A DNA stretch of 60,098 bases from Spirochaetaceae bacterium (GTDB taxonomy: Bacteria > Spirochaetota > Spirochaetia > DSM-27196 > SLAA01): positions 1 to 60,098 of the forward strand of contig PUPD01000227.1 of assembly GCA_003552985.1 (NCBI GenBank), given 5' to 3'. Each line of letters starts with the position of its first letter. The stretch's first letter is position 1. The notes beneath the pieces are model-generated. The model was not told the DNA's origin. It did not search any database and saw nothing but the letters and a program-made list of their open reading frames with translations. The translations under genes were made by a program, and so were the position numbers. This document shows positions 31,051-39,300 of this stretch, one piece after another.

Positions 31051-32397
31051 ATGACTTCACGTCCGAATATACTCCTATTTCACTGCCATGATCTTGGTCG
31101 ACATCTCGGCTGTTACGGAATACCTACAGTGCACTCGCCAAACATCGACCGACTGGCGCACGAAGGGGTTCTGTTCTCTAGCAGTTTCTGCGTAGCGCCC
31201 CAATGCAGCCCCAGCCGGGCGGCGATGTTCACCGGCCGCTACCCGCATAGTAACGGGGTGCTCGGCCTGACTCACGAACGGTTTGCGTGGGAGCTGAACC
31301 GCGATGAGTTGCACCTGGCTCAGCTTCTGCAAGACGCCGGCTACCGCACGGCCTCGCTCGGCGTAGTCCATGAGACGCAGCGTAATCCGAGCGACTGGGG
31401 ATACGAGCTGCGATACGAAGCGCGTGAATCCGCGGCTACCGCGACCAGGATCTGTGACGAAACGATTGAGCTTCTCCGGCGGTTTACCAATCACCGCGAT
31501 ACACCGTTCTTCATCTGTGCAGGCGCCTATGAACCGCATCGCCTGTTCGCGACTGACGAAAGCGATTACATGGGGTTTGTGGGAAACGAAATTGAACCGG
31601 ACAGCGATCGCGGAGTATACGTGCCACCCTACCTTAGGACCGATCCAGGGACGATTACAGAGCTTGCCGAGCTCCAGGGAGCAATTCGATACCTCGATCG
31701 GCAGTTCGGGCGCGTACTGCAAGCCATCGACCAACTCGGATTGCGAGACAACACGTTGGTTGTCTTCACGACCGACCACGGCATCGCCATGCCCCGGGCC
31801 AAGTGCTCCTGTTACGATCCCGGACTCGAGATTGCCTTCATACTCCGCTTACCAAGCCGGAATGGGTGGCACGGAGGAAGGACTGTTCACGAGTTGGTCC
31901 CCAATATCGATCTTGCTCCCTCTCTATGCGAACTGATCGGTGCCGAGGTTCCCGAAACTGTCCAGGGTCGAAGCTGGGTTCCGTTGCTCGACGGCGCCGA
32001 TTCCTATGAGCCCAACCGGGTGTTCTTCCCTGAGCTCACGTATCACGACTATTACGACCCGATCCGCGGTATCCGGACTACCGATCACAAGCTGCTCGCG
32101 TTCTTCAGCGCCGCACACAGTTTCATGCCCCCGAATCAGAGTTGGAAGCGCCGATCGTCACCGCGACAACCCGAAAGGCCACCCTTGAGCTATCACCCTG
32201 AGTTTGAGTTATACCACCTGCTGACAGATCCATGGGAACAAGTGAACCTAATTGATGATATGTCCTGTGCCGACGTCAAACGGACTCTCATGCAACGCTT
32301 ATGGCAGCACCTGGTGGCAACGGATGACCCAATCATTCACGGTGCGATCACCTCGCCCATGCACCAATCAGTCGTCAGAATGCTGGGCGAAGCATAA
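31051..32397 (+). CDS. Sulfatase, S1 family
   Basis: A 448-residue arylsulfatase-type enzyme that hydrolyses sulfate esters or sulfamates. The formylglycine motif is C52-S-P-S-R in APQCSPSRAAMFTGRYPHSNG, and metal-binding segments include CHDLGRHLGCYG and FTTDHGIAMPRAKCSCYDPG. The overall form resembles heparan N-sulfatase-like S1 members. There is no signal peptide, so action in the cytoplasm on an imported substrate is likely. The maturase (FGE or anSME) is not in the window. The ATG at 31051 is preferred; a GTG 33 bases upstream is in frame. Neither has a strong ribosome-binding site, so it may depend on coupling to the DUF4954 gene. Confidence 0.88.
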   Translation: MTSRPNILLFHCHDLGRHLGCYGIPTVHSPNIDRLAHEGVLFSSSFCVAPQCSPSRAAMFTGRYPHSNGVLGLTHERFAWELNRDELHLAQLLQDAGYRTASLGVVHETQRNPSDWGYELRYEARESAATATRICDETIELLRRFTNHRDTPFFICAGAYEPHRLFATDESDYMGFVGNEIEPDSDRGVYVPPYLRTDPGTITELAELQGAIRYLDRQFGRVLQAIDQLGLRDNTLVVFTTDHGIAMPRAKCSCYDPGLEIAFILRLPSRNGWHGGRTVHELVPNIDLAPSLCELIGAEVPETVQGRSWVPLLDGADSYEPNRVFFPELTYHDYYDPIRGIRTTDHKLLAFFSAAHSFMPPNQSWKRRSSPRQPERPPLSYHPEFELYHLLTDPWEQVNLIDDMSCADVKRTLMQRLWQHLVATDDPIIHGAITSPMHQSVVRMLGEA

Positions 32398-32446
32398 GCG
32401 ATTCGTCGGGCAGGATCATCGGACCGCTTCGGCACCCCGGAACCGG

Positions 32447-33307
32447 CTACTCGGTGAAATCGAACAGCTGTTCGAGTTCCTCTGCGGCAGGCTGCGCACC
32501 GTATTCGCACAGTTCAAAGGCTTCCGCCTCGATTACCGCCTCTCCGTCGGCCCCATAACGTTCGCGCAACTGCTCACGAAAGCGCTCGGCCACCGATGGC
32601 GTGGCTCGCAGCTTGTAGCGGCCTCGGAGCCAGTCCTTGCGTTCGTCGGATGGAACCGGAACCTCGTGGCTGTAGCCTCCTACCCACGGCAACCATTCAT
32701 ACATCTGGCTCTCATGCTGGTGCAGCATCTCAAGCTTTTCCTCGAAGGTCGCGTCGACCGAAACGACGATCGCCGGATCAAACGGCAGCGGCTGCTTGAA
32801 CGAATCCCACCAGTACAGGATTACAGGATTGAACGGCATAGCCGCTACGTCCGGTGCGATGTTGGGAACCATCAGAGAGTACGCGGCGTCCTGTACCAGC
32901 TGCGAGGTGTAACGGTGGTCGGGATGGTAATCGTTAGGTCGGTTCGTTACGATCATATCCGGTGACACTACGCGGATCGCCCGTATGAGCATAAGCCTGT
33001 TATCGACAGAAGGAACCAGGTACCCGTCAGTCAGCGGCAGAATGTGACTGTCCGCGCCGATAATGCTCGCGGCGCGCCGCGCTTCCTCGGCGCGCCGCGC
33101 AATCAGTTGCGGACCGCCCTGTTCGTGATGTCCTGACTGACCGTTGGTGACGCTCAGGAAGGTAACTTCGTGTCCGTGCCTGCTCCACAGTGCGGCCGTG
33201 CCACTGCACGAAAACTCACAATCATCCGGGTGGGCTCCGATGCACAGGATTCTGAGGCGCCTCGATACCCCGGCGCCTTTGGGCTTGCTGTTGGTATTCG
33301 TCATCAT
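32447..33307 (-). CDS. PIG-L family deacetylase (first of three)
   Basis: A 286-residue zinc-dependent N-deacetylase of the PIG-L/LmbE/MshB family. The metal motif is GAHPDDCEF near residue 25 and the second His site is NDYHPDHRYTSQL. A GGGGGTGA precedes two adjacent ATGs; the second gives 285 residues. Family members remove acetyl groups from GlcNAc-containing substrates such as GlcNAc-phosphatidylinositol, GlcNAc-inositol or chitooligosaccharides. It converges with the sulfatase gene, 49 bases apart, and diverges from the second PIG-L gene. No signal peptide. Confidence 0.9.
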   Translation of the reverse strand: MMTNTNSKPKGAGVSRRLRILCIGAHPDDCEFSCSGTAALWSRHGHEVTFLSVTNGQSGHHEQGGPQLIARRAEEARRAASIIGADSHILPLTDGYLVPSVDNRLMLIRAIRVVSPDMIVTNRPNDYHPDHRYTSQLVQDAAYSLMVPNIAPDVAAMPFNPVILYWWDSFKQPLPFDPAIVVSVDATFEEKLEMLHQHESQMYEWLPWVGGYSHEVPVPSDERKDWLRGRYKLRATPSVAERFREQLRERYGADGEAVIEAEAFELCEYGAQPAAEELEQLFDFTE

Positions 33308-33465
33308 TCACCCCCACGCGTATTGCCTGTAGCAAAATAAGATGAAACCTGATCCTGGATCGTACACTTCAAGGAGAAACTCACGCAACACCTCGGCGAT
33401 GCGAGTGCTGATGGCCACAGAGCCATGCAGGACCGGAGTTTCGGCTATCCACTGTGCAGCAAAGA

Positions 33466-33494
33466 TTGCTTTAACTATTAGTATAATGTATAAT
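33466..33494 (+). promoter_or_regulatory. Promoter for the second PIG-L / ROK gene group
   Basis: TTGCTT (33466-33471) and a perfect TATAAT (33489-33494) are 17 bases apart; another TATAAT overlaps at 33482. It drives the PIG-L gene at 33609 and probably both ROK regulator genes. Confidence 0.75.
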
Positions 33495-33537
33495 TTATTG
33501 GGTTGTGGGACAGACTTGATCGCGGAGGTTTCTTGCC

Positions 33538-33573
33538 ATGGGACTTGCCATGGGAGTAGAGGCGCCACGGTAG
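33538..33573 (+). CDS. Possible 11-codon leader peptide upstream of the second PIG-L gene
   Basis: ATG at 33538 has GGAGG nine bases upstream, better than the site of the main gene, and reads MGLAMGVEAPR then TAG. Its last codons overlap an imperfect hairpin GGCGCC...GGTGCC (33561-33580). Such a short frame could be chance; it is listed because of the ribosome-binding site and its place in the leader. Confidence 0.3.
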   Translation: MGLAMGVEAPR

Positions 33574-33608
33574 CGGTGCCTCATCGAACAACAGTGAAAG
33601 GGTGTTGG

Positions 33609-34382
33609 GTGAGTGTCGAACACTACACACAGCTGCGAGCTCTTCTTGATCCGGTGCCTCAGCTAACTGAGGCACGGCGTGTCCTGTGTATTCAACCGCA
33701 TCCCGATGATACCGACATTGCCTTGGGAGCTACCATCGCGCTTCTGGCTGCACAGGGAACTATTATCACGTATCTCTCGGTTACCGATGACGCTGCCGGC
33801 CTGACGAACGCCGACGCTGAGCTTCCCTATGAAGCCCGAGTCCGGCTTCGCAGCAGCGAGCAACGTGAGGCGGCATCCATCCTCGGCGTAGCAGAGGTGC
33901 GCGAATTGGGGTTCGCCGATGCGGGTGATTGGTCGGTCCGAGAACTCCGCAATTGCCTTGTCGACGCCATACGAACCGACGAGCCGGACTTTGTGCTTAG
34001 TTGCGATCCATGGCTCCCTTACGAGGCCCACGCCGACCACGTGCGCACCGGGCTTGCCGTTGCAGAGGCAGCTATCCTGTACCAGTTCCCCAACACCGCA
34101 ACCGCGCACTACCGGGCCGAGTATCGTCTGAACGCAGTCGGCTTCTTTTTCACCGACAAGCCAAACCAGTTTGTCGACGCCGCAGCATACCGTGAGTTGA
34201 AGCTGGAGGCCATTTCGGCTCACAAGTCGCAGTTCACTAGCGAACAGATCAACGCACTCGATGCCGTCGACCACGAGCGAGGGCAGCGCCTCGCAGAAAC
34301 AACCGGGGCTGTATGGGTGGAAGGTGTCAAGTGTTTGCGCCCGGAGTGGCTGCATGTGCTTCCGGAGGCACAGTGGCTATAG
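33609..34382 (+). CDS. PIG-L family deacetylase (second of three)
   Basis: A 257-residue zinc deacetylase. Motifs are QPHPDDTDIALGATIALL near residue 25 and YEAHADHVRTGLAV for the second site. I choose the GTG at 33609 (VSVEHYTQLRALLDP) because AAAGGG lies six bases upstream and the family core begins soon after; the track ORF starts far upstream inside the promoter region. It is probably the first full gene of a unit with the two ROK regulators, 108 bases before the first. Confidence 0.85.
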   Translation: MSVEHYTQLRALLDPVPQLTEARRVLCIQPHPDDTDIALGATIALLAAQGTIITYLSVTDDAAGLTNADAELPYEARVRLRSSEQREAASILGVAEVRELGFADAGDWSVRELRNCLVDAIRTDEPDFVLSCDPWLPYEAHADHVRTGLAVAEAAILYQFPNTATAHYRAEYRLNAVGFFFTDKPNQFVDAAAYRELKLEAISAHKSQFTSEQINALDAVDHERGQRLAETTGAVWVEGVKCLRPEWLHVLPEAQWL

Positions 34383-34490
34383 TAAGAGGTGCGGAGCGCT
34401 GCTGCGCAAGACTCGTCCGCATTGGCTTGAACAGCGGCAGGGTCTAACCGGCAGAGTTTCAGCTCCGGAGACGCTGACAGCGAGGTTGGG

Positions 34491-35663
34491 ATGGCGCGTA
34501 AATCCATAAGCGTTAATACAGTGAAGATCCAGAACCGGCTAGCCGTGTTTCGGGAGCTCGCGAACGGTGAGCGGCTCACACGCGGCGAGCTGGCCGAGCG
34601 CTGCGGCGTCAGCCTGGGGACGGTGGTAACAATTCTCGATGAGCTTGCAGGTCAGGGACTCGTTGTTGAGGCCGTGGACACCGGAACACTCGTCGGGCGG
34701 AAGCCGAACCTGGTTCAATTGGTCGGTGGACCTAAGCGCATCGTTACGCTAGACCTCTCGTCGAAGAACTTCGCGTTCTCCATCATGGACCTCAAACTCG
34801 AAACCTGCGCGGAGGGCCGGCACCGCTTTCAATCCACGAAGTCTTTCGAAGAGAATCTGCAGGACGCACTGGCTGAAATGAAAGCCGTGACGGGCGAACT
34901 AGGCCTTGAGGACGATCAAATTGTGGGCGTTGGGATCTCGGTACCGGGACCTTACAACGCATCTTCAGACCGTGTGTCGCACGCCTCGTATCCCCAGCTT
35001 GAACACATTCCTATCAGCGCGACCATTCGCCAATACTTCGGTCAACCGATGCAGATCGAGCACGATGTGTTTCTGGCGGCTCGAGCTGAACTGCGCCATG
35101 TTCCCGACAACCAAGCAAAGAACATTTACTACATCTTCCTCGGCGAGGGTGTAGGCGGGGCCTTGGCCACTCAAGGCGAGATTTACAAAGGATCGCGACA
35201 GGAGGCCGGTGACCTCGGCAGAATGTACATGACCGAGCGTGAAACGCTGGAGGAGCTCGTCTCCTGGACCCGCGTCGGCTCCGCGCTGACGACTGAGTTC
35301 GCCGACCGGTACGATACCCCGTATCAACCGGCTCGATCCGACGGTAGAGACGGCTCGACTGTGGCGAACCCGCCGATGCTTGGGCTCCCTGCTCCGATAC
35401 AGGAGGCCACACGCATGATTGCGCGCGCATTGCACAATGCGTTCTGGGTTCTTGACCCCGATTGCTTCGTAATCGGTGGGGAGTACCACCGATTCGGAAA
35501 CGCCTTCCTGAGCTGCCTGGTTCAAGACTTAAGCGCCTACCTTCCGTCGGAGGTCATGCGAACCCTGGAAGTACGTCTCGCCCGTCACGGAAGCCGGGGC
35601 GCTTTGCTGGGCGCAGGCGAGGTTGTGCGCGAAAACTGGTTGTCGACCTTGACCACCGGGTGA
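34491..35663 (+). CDS. ROK family transcriptional regulator (first of tandem pair)
   Basis: A 390-residue NagC/XylR-type regulator. The N-terminal winged helix-turn-helix is RLTRGELAERCGVSLGTVVTILDELAGQG (about residues 27-55), followed by a ROK fold with GVGISVPGPYN and FLGEGVGGALATQGEIYKG. The zinc motif CxCGxxGC is absent and the usual GE(I/L)GH is GDLGRM, so ligand binding must differ from NagC. The kinase ATP motif is missing, as in regulators. It closely resembles the next ROK protein throughout, including the exact block SVNTVKIQNRLAVFREL, and likely controls the surrounding sugar genes. Confidence 0.9.
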   Translation: MARKSISVNTVKIQNRLAVFRELANGERLTRGELAERCGVSLGTVVTILDELAGQGLVVEAVDTGTLVGRKPNLVQLVGGPKRIVTLDLSSKNFAFSIMDLKLETCAEGRHRFQSTKSFEENLQDALAEMKAVTGELGLEDDQIVGVGISVPGPYNASSDRVSHASYPQLEHIPISATIRQYFGQPMQIEHDVFLAARAELRHVPDNQAKNIYYIFLGEGVGGALATQGEIYKGSRQEAGDLGRMYMTERETLEELVSWTRVGSALTTEFADRYDTPYQPARSDGRDGSTVANPPMLGLPAPIQEATRMIARALHNAFWVLDPDCFVIGGEYHRFGNAFLSCLVQDLSAYLPSEVMRTLEVRLARHGSRGALLGAGEVVRENWLSTLTTG

Positions 35664-35694
35664 GACCAGCACATTTCCGCAGGAGGACTTAGAT

Positions 35695-35835
35695 ATGGAG
35701 AATGCGCACAGCATAAGTGAGCGGCGTGGCAACGGACCTCGGGACGGCCGGCACCTCTTGTGTTTGATCAGCGTTACCAGTATTCTGCCGGTGATATGGC
35801 CATTTCTGTGTTCCTCTCGCGACGGGTCTAGATGA
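35695..35835 (+). CDS. Putative 46-residue membrane peptide coupled to the second ROK regulator
   Basis: This frame is too short for the track. The ATG at 35695 has a perfect AGGAGG eight bases upstream. It encodes MENAHSISERRGNGPRDGRH, then a hydrophobic stretch LLCLISVTSILPVIWPFLC (about residues 21-39) long enough for one membrane helix, and ends SSRDGSR. Its TGA overlaps the ATG of the second ROK gene by four bases (ATGA), the usual sign of translational coupling. I do not recognise it. It could be a real small membrane protein that sequesters or senses for the regulator, or a leader peptide whose translation sets regulator levels. Confidence 0.6.
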   Translation: MENAHSISERRGNGPRDGRHLLCLISVTSILPVIWPFLCSSRDGSR

Positions 35836-36983
35836 TGTCGAAAACGATTAGCGTCAATACGGTGAAGATTCAGAACCGCCTTGCCGTGTTTCGCGAGTTA
35901 CGTAACTTCGGCGAGACTACGCGCACGCAACTGGCTCGGCGCTGCAATCTCAGCCTCGGTACGGTCGTAACAATCCTTGAGGAGCTCGCCGGGCAGGGCG
36001 TGGTGGAGGAGACGCTTGATCAGCGAGCTACCGTCGGGCGCAAGCCCCACCTCGTACGGCTCGTAGACGGAGGCAAGCGCATTATCGCGATCGATCTATC
36101 CTCGCGAAACTCACTGTATGAGATCTTTCCCGTGCATTTGCAGGGGGGCGTTGGCGCGAAGCATCGGTTCCGGAGCGCTCAATCGCTGGAGGCCAACGTC
36201 CGCGCCCTGTTTGAAGAGGTTCGCCGGCATGTGGAAGACCTGAGAATCAAGGACGAGGACATCATCGGGATCGGCGTATCTGTTCCGGGGTCGTATCGCT
36301 ACACTTCAGACAGCATCGAAAACGCGCCGTTCCCGGAGCTCCACCAGATTGGCCTGAATCGATTGCTCAAGGAGTACTTCGACCAACCGGTGACCATAGA
36401 CCACGACGTGTTTCTTGCCGCCCACGCCGAAATTCGGTACATCTCCGCATACCATGACAAGAACATCTTTTACATGTTCCTCGGTGAGGGTGTTGGCGGT
36501 GCACTCTCGGCACATGGCGAGCTCTATCGCGGATCACGTGAGGACGCGGGTGATATCGGGCGAATGTACATCACCGCCGACGAAACGCTCGAGGATCTCG
36601 TCTCCTGGAACCGCGTCGAGGCTGCCCTAGCGGTCGAGGGCACTACGCCGCTGGAAGCACAGAGCCCTGACGGTAGCAAGGGCTCAGCTGCGACCGAAGG
36701 CCCGCCGCGTGACCTCCCTGCTCCGGTGCAGGAAGCAACGCGCGTGATCGCACGTGCGCTCCAGAACACATTCTGGGTTGTCGATCCCGACTGCTTCGTA
36801 GTAGGCGGTGAGTATCAGCGTTTCGGCACCCCATTCGTCGAGTTGATCACCCGCGAGCTCCAACGATACCTTGAGCCCTCGGTGATGGAAACGCTCGAGG
36901 TGAGGCTCTCCCAACATGGCGCACGAGGAGCACTCCTTGGGGCGGCACAGATCGCGCGCCGCCAGTGGCTCGTTTCTCTGTGA
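35832..36983 (+). CDS. ROK family transcriptional regulator (second of tandem pair)
   Basis: A 383-residue paralogue of the preceding ROK regulator. The winged helix-turn-helix is ETTRTQLARRCNLSLGTVVTILEELAGQG; the ROK core has GIGVSVPGSYR and FLGEGVGGALSAHGELYRG with GDIGRM in place of GExGH and no CxCGxxGC zinc motif. The start overlaps the small membrane-peptide frame (ATGA); a second ATG follows at once and could be used instead. It has no strong ribosome-binding site of its own, which supports coupling. Tandem duplication of a regulator suggests two related effectors or two operator types in this island. Confidence 0.9.
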   Translation: MMSKTISVNTVKIQNRLAVFRELRNFGETTRTQLARRCNLSLGTVVTILEELAGQGVVEETLDQRATVGRKPHLVRLVDGGKRIIAIDLSSRNSLYEIFPVHLQGGVGAKHRFRSAQSLEANVRALFEEVRRHVEDLRIKDEDIIGIGVSVPGSYRYTSDSIENAPFPELHQIGLNRLLKEYFDQPVTIDHDVFLAAHAEIRYISAYHDKNIFYMFLGEGVGGALSAHGELYRGSREDAGDIGRMYITADETLEDLVSWNRVEAALAVEGTTPLEAQSPDGSKGSAATEGPPRDLPAPVQEATRVIARALQNTFWVVDPDCFVVGGEYQRFGTPFVELITRELQRYLEPSVMETLEVRLSQHGARGALLGAAQIARRQWLVSL

Positions 36984-37075
36984 GCCCCAGCTCACACTAC
37001 TGGGAAGGAGCACTTTCGAACCCGACGAGGATATCGACTGCACGAACCACTACTGCACGGCCCTCACCCGTCGGT

Positions 37076-38395
37076 TCATGTGATCGCCAGGCCCTGCACC
37101 AACGCGATCAGATTATCACGCAGCGTTTCGCCCGCCCCAGGTGCAAGTGCGGTGGCCTCCACCTCGAACCCTCCCTCTTCATAAGCCGCTGCGTTGGGAA
37201 GATAACCGACATGACCGTTTGCAAGCCCCATCAAGACGGTTGATACCCCTTTCGTGGCGTCAATGACCTCGCGGCCTAAAGCGTTGAACAGCTCTCCGGG
37301 GATCGTGACCATAACCGTGTCGTTGATCCGCAATGCGGCAATCTCGGCCTCGATAGAGTGCCCGCACCCTTTACGTCGTAAATGGCGCAGCAGCAGAACG
37401 GAATGATCCATCTCGCACTGCAGTAGTCCTTCAGCTCGCTCAGCTCGAGCCGCCCGGCTTTCCTGGTTAAGGTGCTCAAGCAGTTCCGCCTCTTGTGCGA
37501 GACTCGGACGCTGACGAAGCGGAAGAGACACCAGGGCGCGCTTCTGCCGCAGGATCTGCACGTCTTCCGGTTGCAACCGTTCAACCGCTTCAATCACTAC
37601 GCTCCCTAAGCGCCGCCCAAGGCGTTCGGCATCCTCACGGGTGCCGGGATGGATAATCGGATTGCTGTCACCTTCGGCCCCGTTGGTGAACATGACGGTC
37701 GTATCAGCACCAAGAGCGCGCTCCGCGAAGCGTTGCATTGCACCCGGATAGTCAGAGGAGATCTCGATATTCGGCCCGAGCACTACCGCGTGGCAGGCGT
37801 AGTTTACTACGATTGCGCGTTCGCCCATGGAGTTCTCGAACCCCAACACGGCGACCGTCCGATCTACCGGTGCTTCCCAGTTCTGTCCGAGATACGGCAA
37901 CGGTTTGAACCGTCCTTCCGCGTCACGCTGCCTTCGAACAACATTAATATCAGATTGGGTGCGTGCAAAGCCGAAACGAGCCGGGCAGGCGCGGCGCTGC
38001 GCCAGTTCCACCGCGCTCGCGAGCTTGCGCATCAAAACAGTACGGTATTCGAAATCAAGCACGCCGGCGAAAAGATTATGTCCTTCAGGTAAGGTGTCGA
38101 TCATCGGTCCGGAGTGGTTATGGGAGGCCGTTAGAATGATCGATTCAGCCGGAATCCCGGTACGCTTCGATACGGTCGTTACGGCTTCGGCGAAGAAGGA
38201 GTCGGGCATTCCAATGAGATCGGTTGTCACCAGAACTACCGGACCGTCGTCGTGTTCGAGCACCAGAGCCTTGGCGTGTAACTCATCGAAGACCTCAGAG
38301 GCCCCTGCGGTACGCCCTTCACTGACGTAGTACCCCGCGAGAGCGACTCCAAGCGGCGGTGTGATGTTGACAGTTGCCCAGCCTGCTGAGAACAA
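37076..38395 (-). CDS. Neutral/alkaline ceramidase-family protein without the nucleophilic Ser (first copy)
   Basis: A 439-residue protein with the N-terminal family fold: AGWATVNITPPLGVALAGYY, the zinc motif TASHNHSGP and NYACHAVVLG...SSDYPG. In Pseudomonas neutral ceramidase the nucleophile is the Ser of GDVSP; here the equivalent is GDSNP, so that position is Asn. The short length lacks the C-terminal Ig-like domain of true ceramidases. The start is TTG at 38395, 12 bases after the permease stop, with GGGGAAG upstream. No signal peptide. It is probably a cytoplasmic metal hydrolase of an amide or similar bond, cotranscribed with the second importer. Confidence 0.78.
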   Translation of the reverse strand: MFSAGWATVNITPPLGVALAGYYVSEGRTAGASEVFDELHAKALVLEHDDGPVVLVTTDLIGMPDSFFAEAVTTVSKRTGIPAESIILTASHNHSGPMIDTLPEGHNLFAGVLDFEYRTVLMRKLASAVELAQRRACPARFGFARTQSDINVVRRQRDAEGRFKPLPYLGQNWEAPVDRTVAVLGFENSMGERAIVVNYACHAVVLGPNIEISSDYPGAMQRFAERALGADTTVMFTNGAEGDSNPIIHPGTREDAERLGRRLGSVVIEAVERLQPEDVQILRQKRALVSLPLRQRPSLAQEAELLEHLNQESRAARAERAEGLLQCEMDHSVLLLRHLRRKGCGHSIEAEIAALRINDTVMVTIPGELFNALGREVIDATKGVSTVLMGLANGHVGYLPNAAAYEEGGFEVEATALAPGAGETLRDNLIALVQGLAIT

Positions 38396-38407
38396 ACTGC
38401 TTCCCCG

Positions 38408-39280
38408 TCATCCCTTCGTAGCGCCTGCGGTCATACCGGCGATAAGGTGGTGCTGCAAAGAAAGGAAGAAGATTACCGCCGGCAGCGTCAGAATCACGCC
38501 TCCTGCCAGAAGCCCCCCGTAGTTTGTACCCGCAAACTGTGAGTGAGCGAGGTTGTTTAACACAACGGCCGCCGGGACGACGCTTGCGCTTCTCGCAAGA
38601 ATCATCGCAAACAACAGGTCGTTCCACGCCAGCACGAACGCAAATAGCCCGGTCGCGATAATACCCGGCACGATCAACGGCAAAACGATTCGGAAGAACG
38701 CCTGCAACCGGCTCGCTCCGTCAATCCAGGCCGATTCCTCCAGCTCTACCGGGAAGCCTGCGAAAAAACCCCTCAGCATCAGAATCGCGAAAGGCGCTGC
38801 GAAGGTCGCGTATCCCAGCACTAACCCTAGGTACGTATCTACCAGACGCAGCCGCGTGAAGATCACAAACAGAGGAATCGCAACCAGGACCCGCGGCAGC
38901 ATCTGCGTCGAGACGAAGAAGGTCATAATCGATTTCTTGAACCGATAGCGGTACCGCGCCAGACTGTAGGCCGCCGCTGCACAGATCGTCATCGCCAGCA
39001 ACGCAGTAGCTCCGGCCACAACAAACGAGTTCAATAACCCCCGCATGAAGCGCGCATTGGTGAATGCCCAGTAGTAGTGCTGCAATGTCACGGGATTCGG
39101 GAGCAAGGTCGGGACGCGCGAGAAGATCGCATCTGCTGTTTTCAGGGAGGAAATGAGGCCCCATAGAAACGGGAACGCGATCCACGCCAACAGGATGACC
39201 GTTACGAGGTCGCGTGCTCGGCGGAATACGAATGAGCCTTCGATTTGCCTACCGGGACGACTTCGGCGACGGCGCATCAT
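38408..39280 (-). CDS. Carbohydrate ABC transporter permease, MalG type (second system)
   Basis: A 290-residue inner-membrane permease. The EAA loop reads ELEESAWIDGASRLQAFFRIVLPLIVPG, and the C-terminus GMTAGATKG matches the other MalG-type protein of this window. Two adjacent ATGs follow a GGAGGG. It lies 20 bases after the MalF-type gene and just before the ceramidase-family gene. No ATPase is encoded beside it. Confidence 0.92.
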   Translation of the reverse strand: MMRRRRSRPGRQIEGSFVFRRARDLVTVILLAWIAFPFLWGLISSLKTADAIFSRVPTLLPNPVTLQHYYWAFTNARFMRGLLNSFVVAGATALLAMTICAAAAYSLARYRYRFKKSIMTFFVSTQMLPRVLVAIPLFVIFTRLRLVDTYLGLVLGYATFAAPFAILMLRGFFAGFPVELEESAWIDGASRLQAFFRIVLPLIVPGIIATGLFAFVLAWNDLLFAMILARSASVVPAAVVLNNLAHSQFAGTNYGGLLAGGVILTLPAVIFFLSLQHHLIAGMTAGATKG

Positions 39281-39300
39281 GGTTCCACACCCTCCCTGAC

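Larger units (their letters stand above)
33308..33608. other. 301-base divergent region between two PIG-L genes
   Basis: A good plus-strand promoter is present at 33466-33494, then a short reading frame with a consensus ribosome-binding site (33538-33573) overlapping a hairpin. The track carries an ORF through this region in the frame of the second PIG-L protein, but its composition is not protein-like and the promoter lies inside it. I see no clear minus-strand promoter for the first PIG-L gene, although the same AT-rich block could serve both directions. Confidence 0.6.

Noticed and set aside
33342-33608. Upstream extension of the second PIG-L ORF
   Set aside because: It contains a TTGCTT-17-TATAAT promoter, has no recognisable domain, and a GTG with a good ribosome-binding site lies just before the family core.
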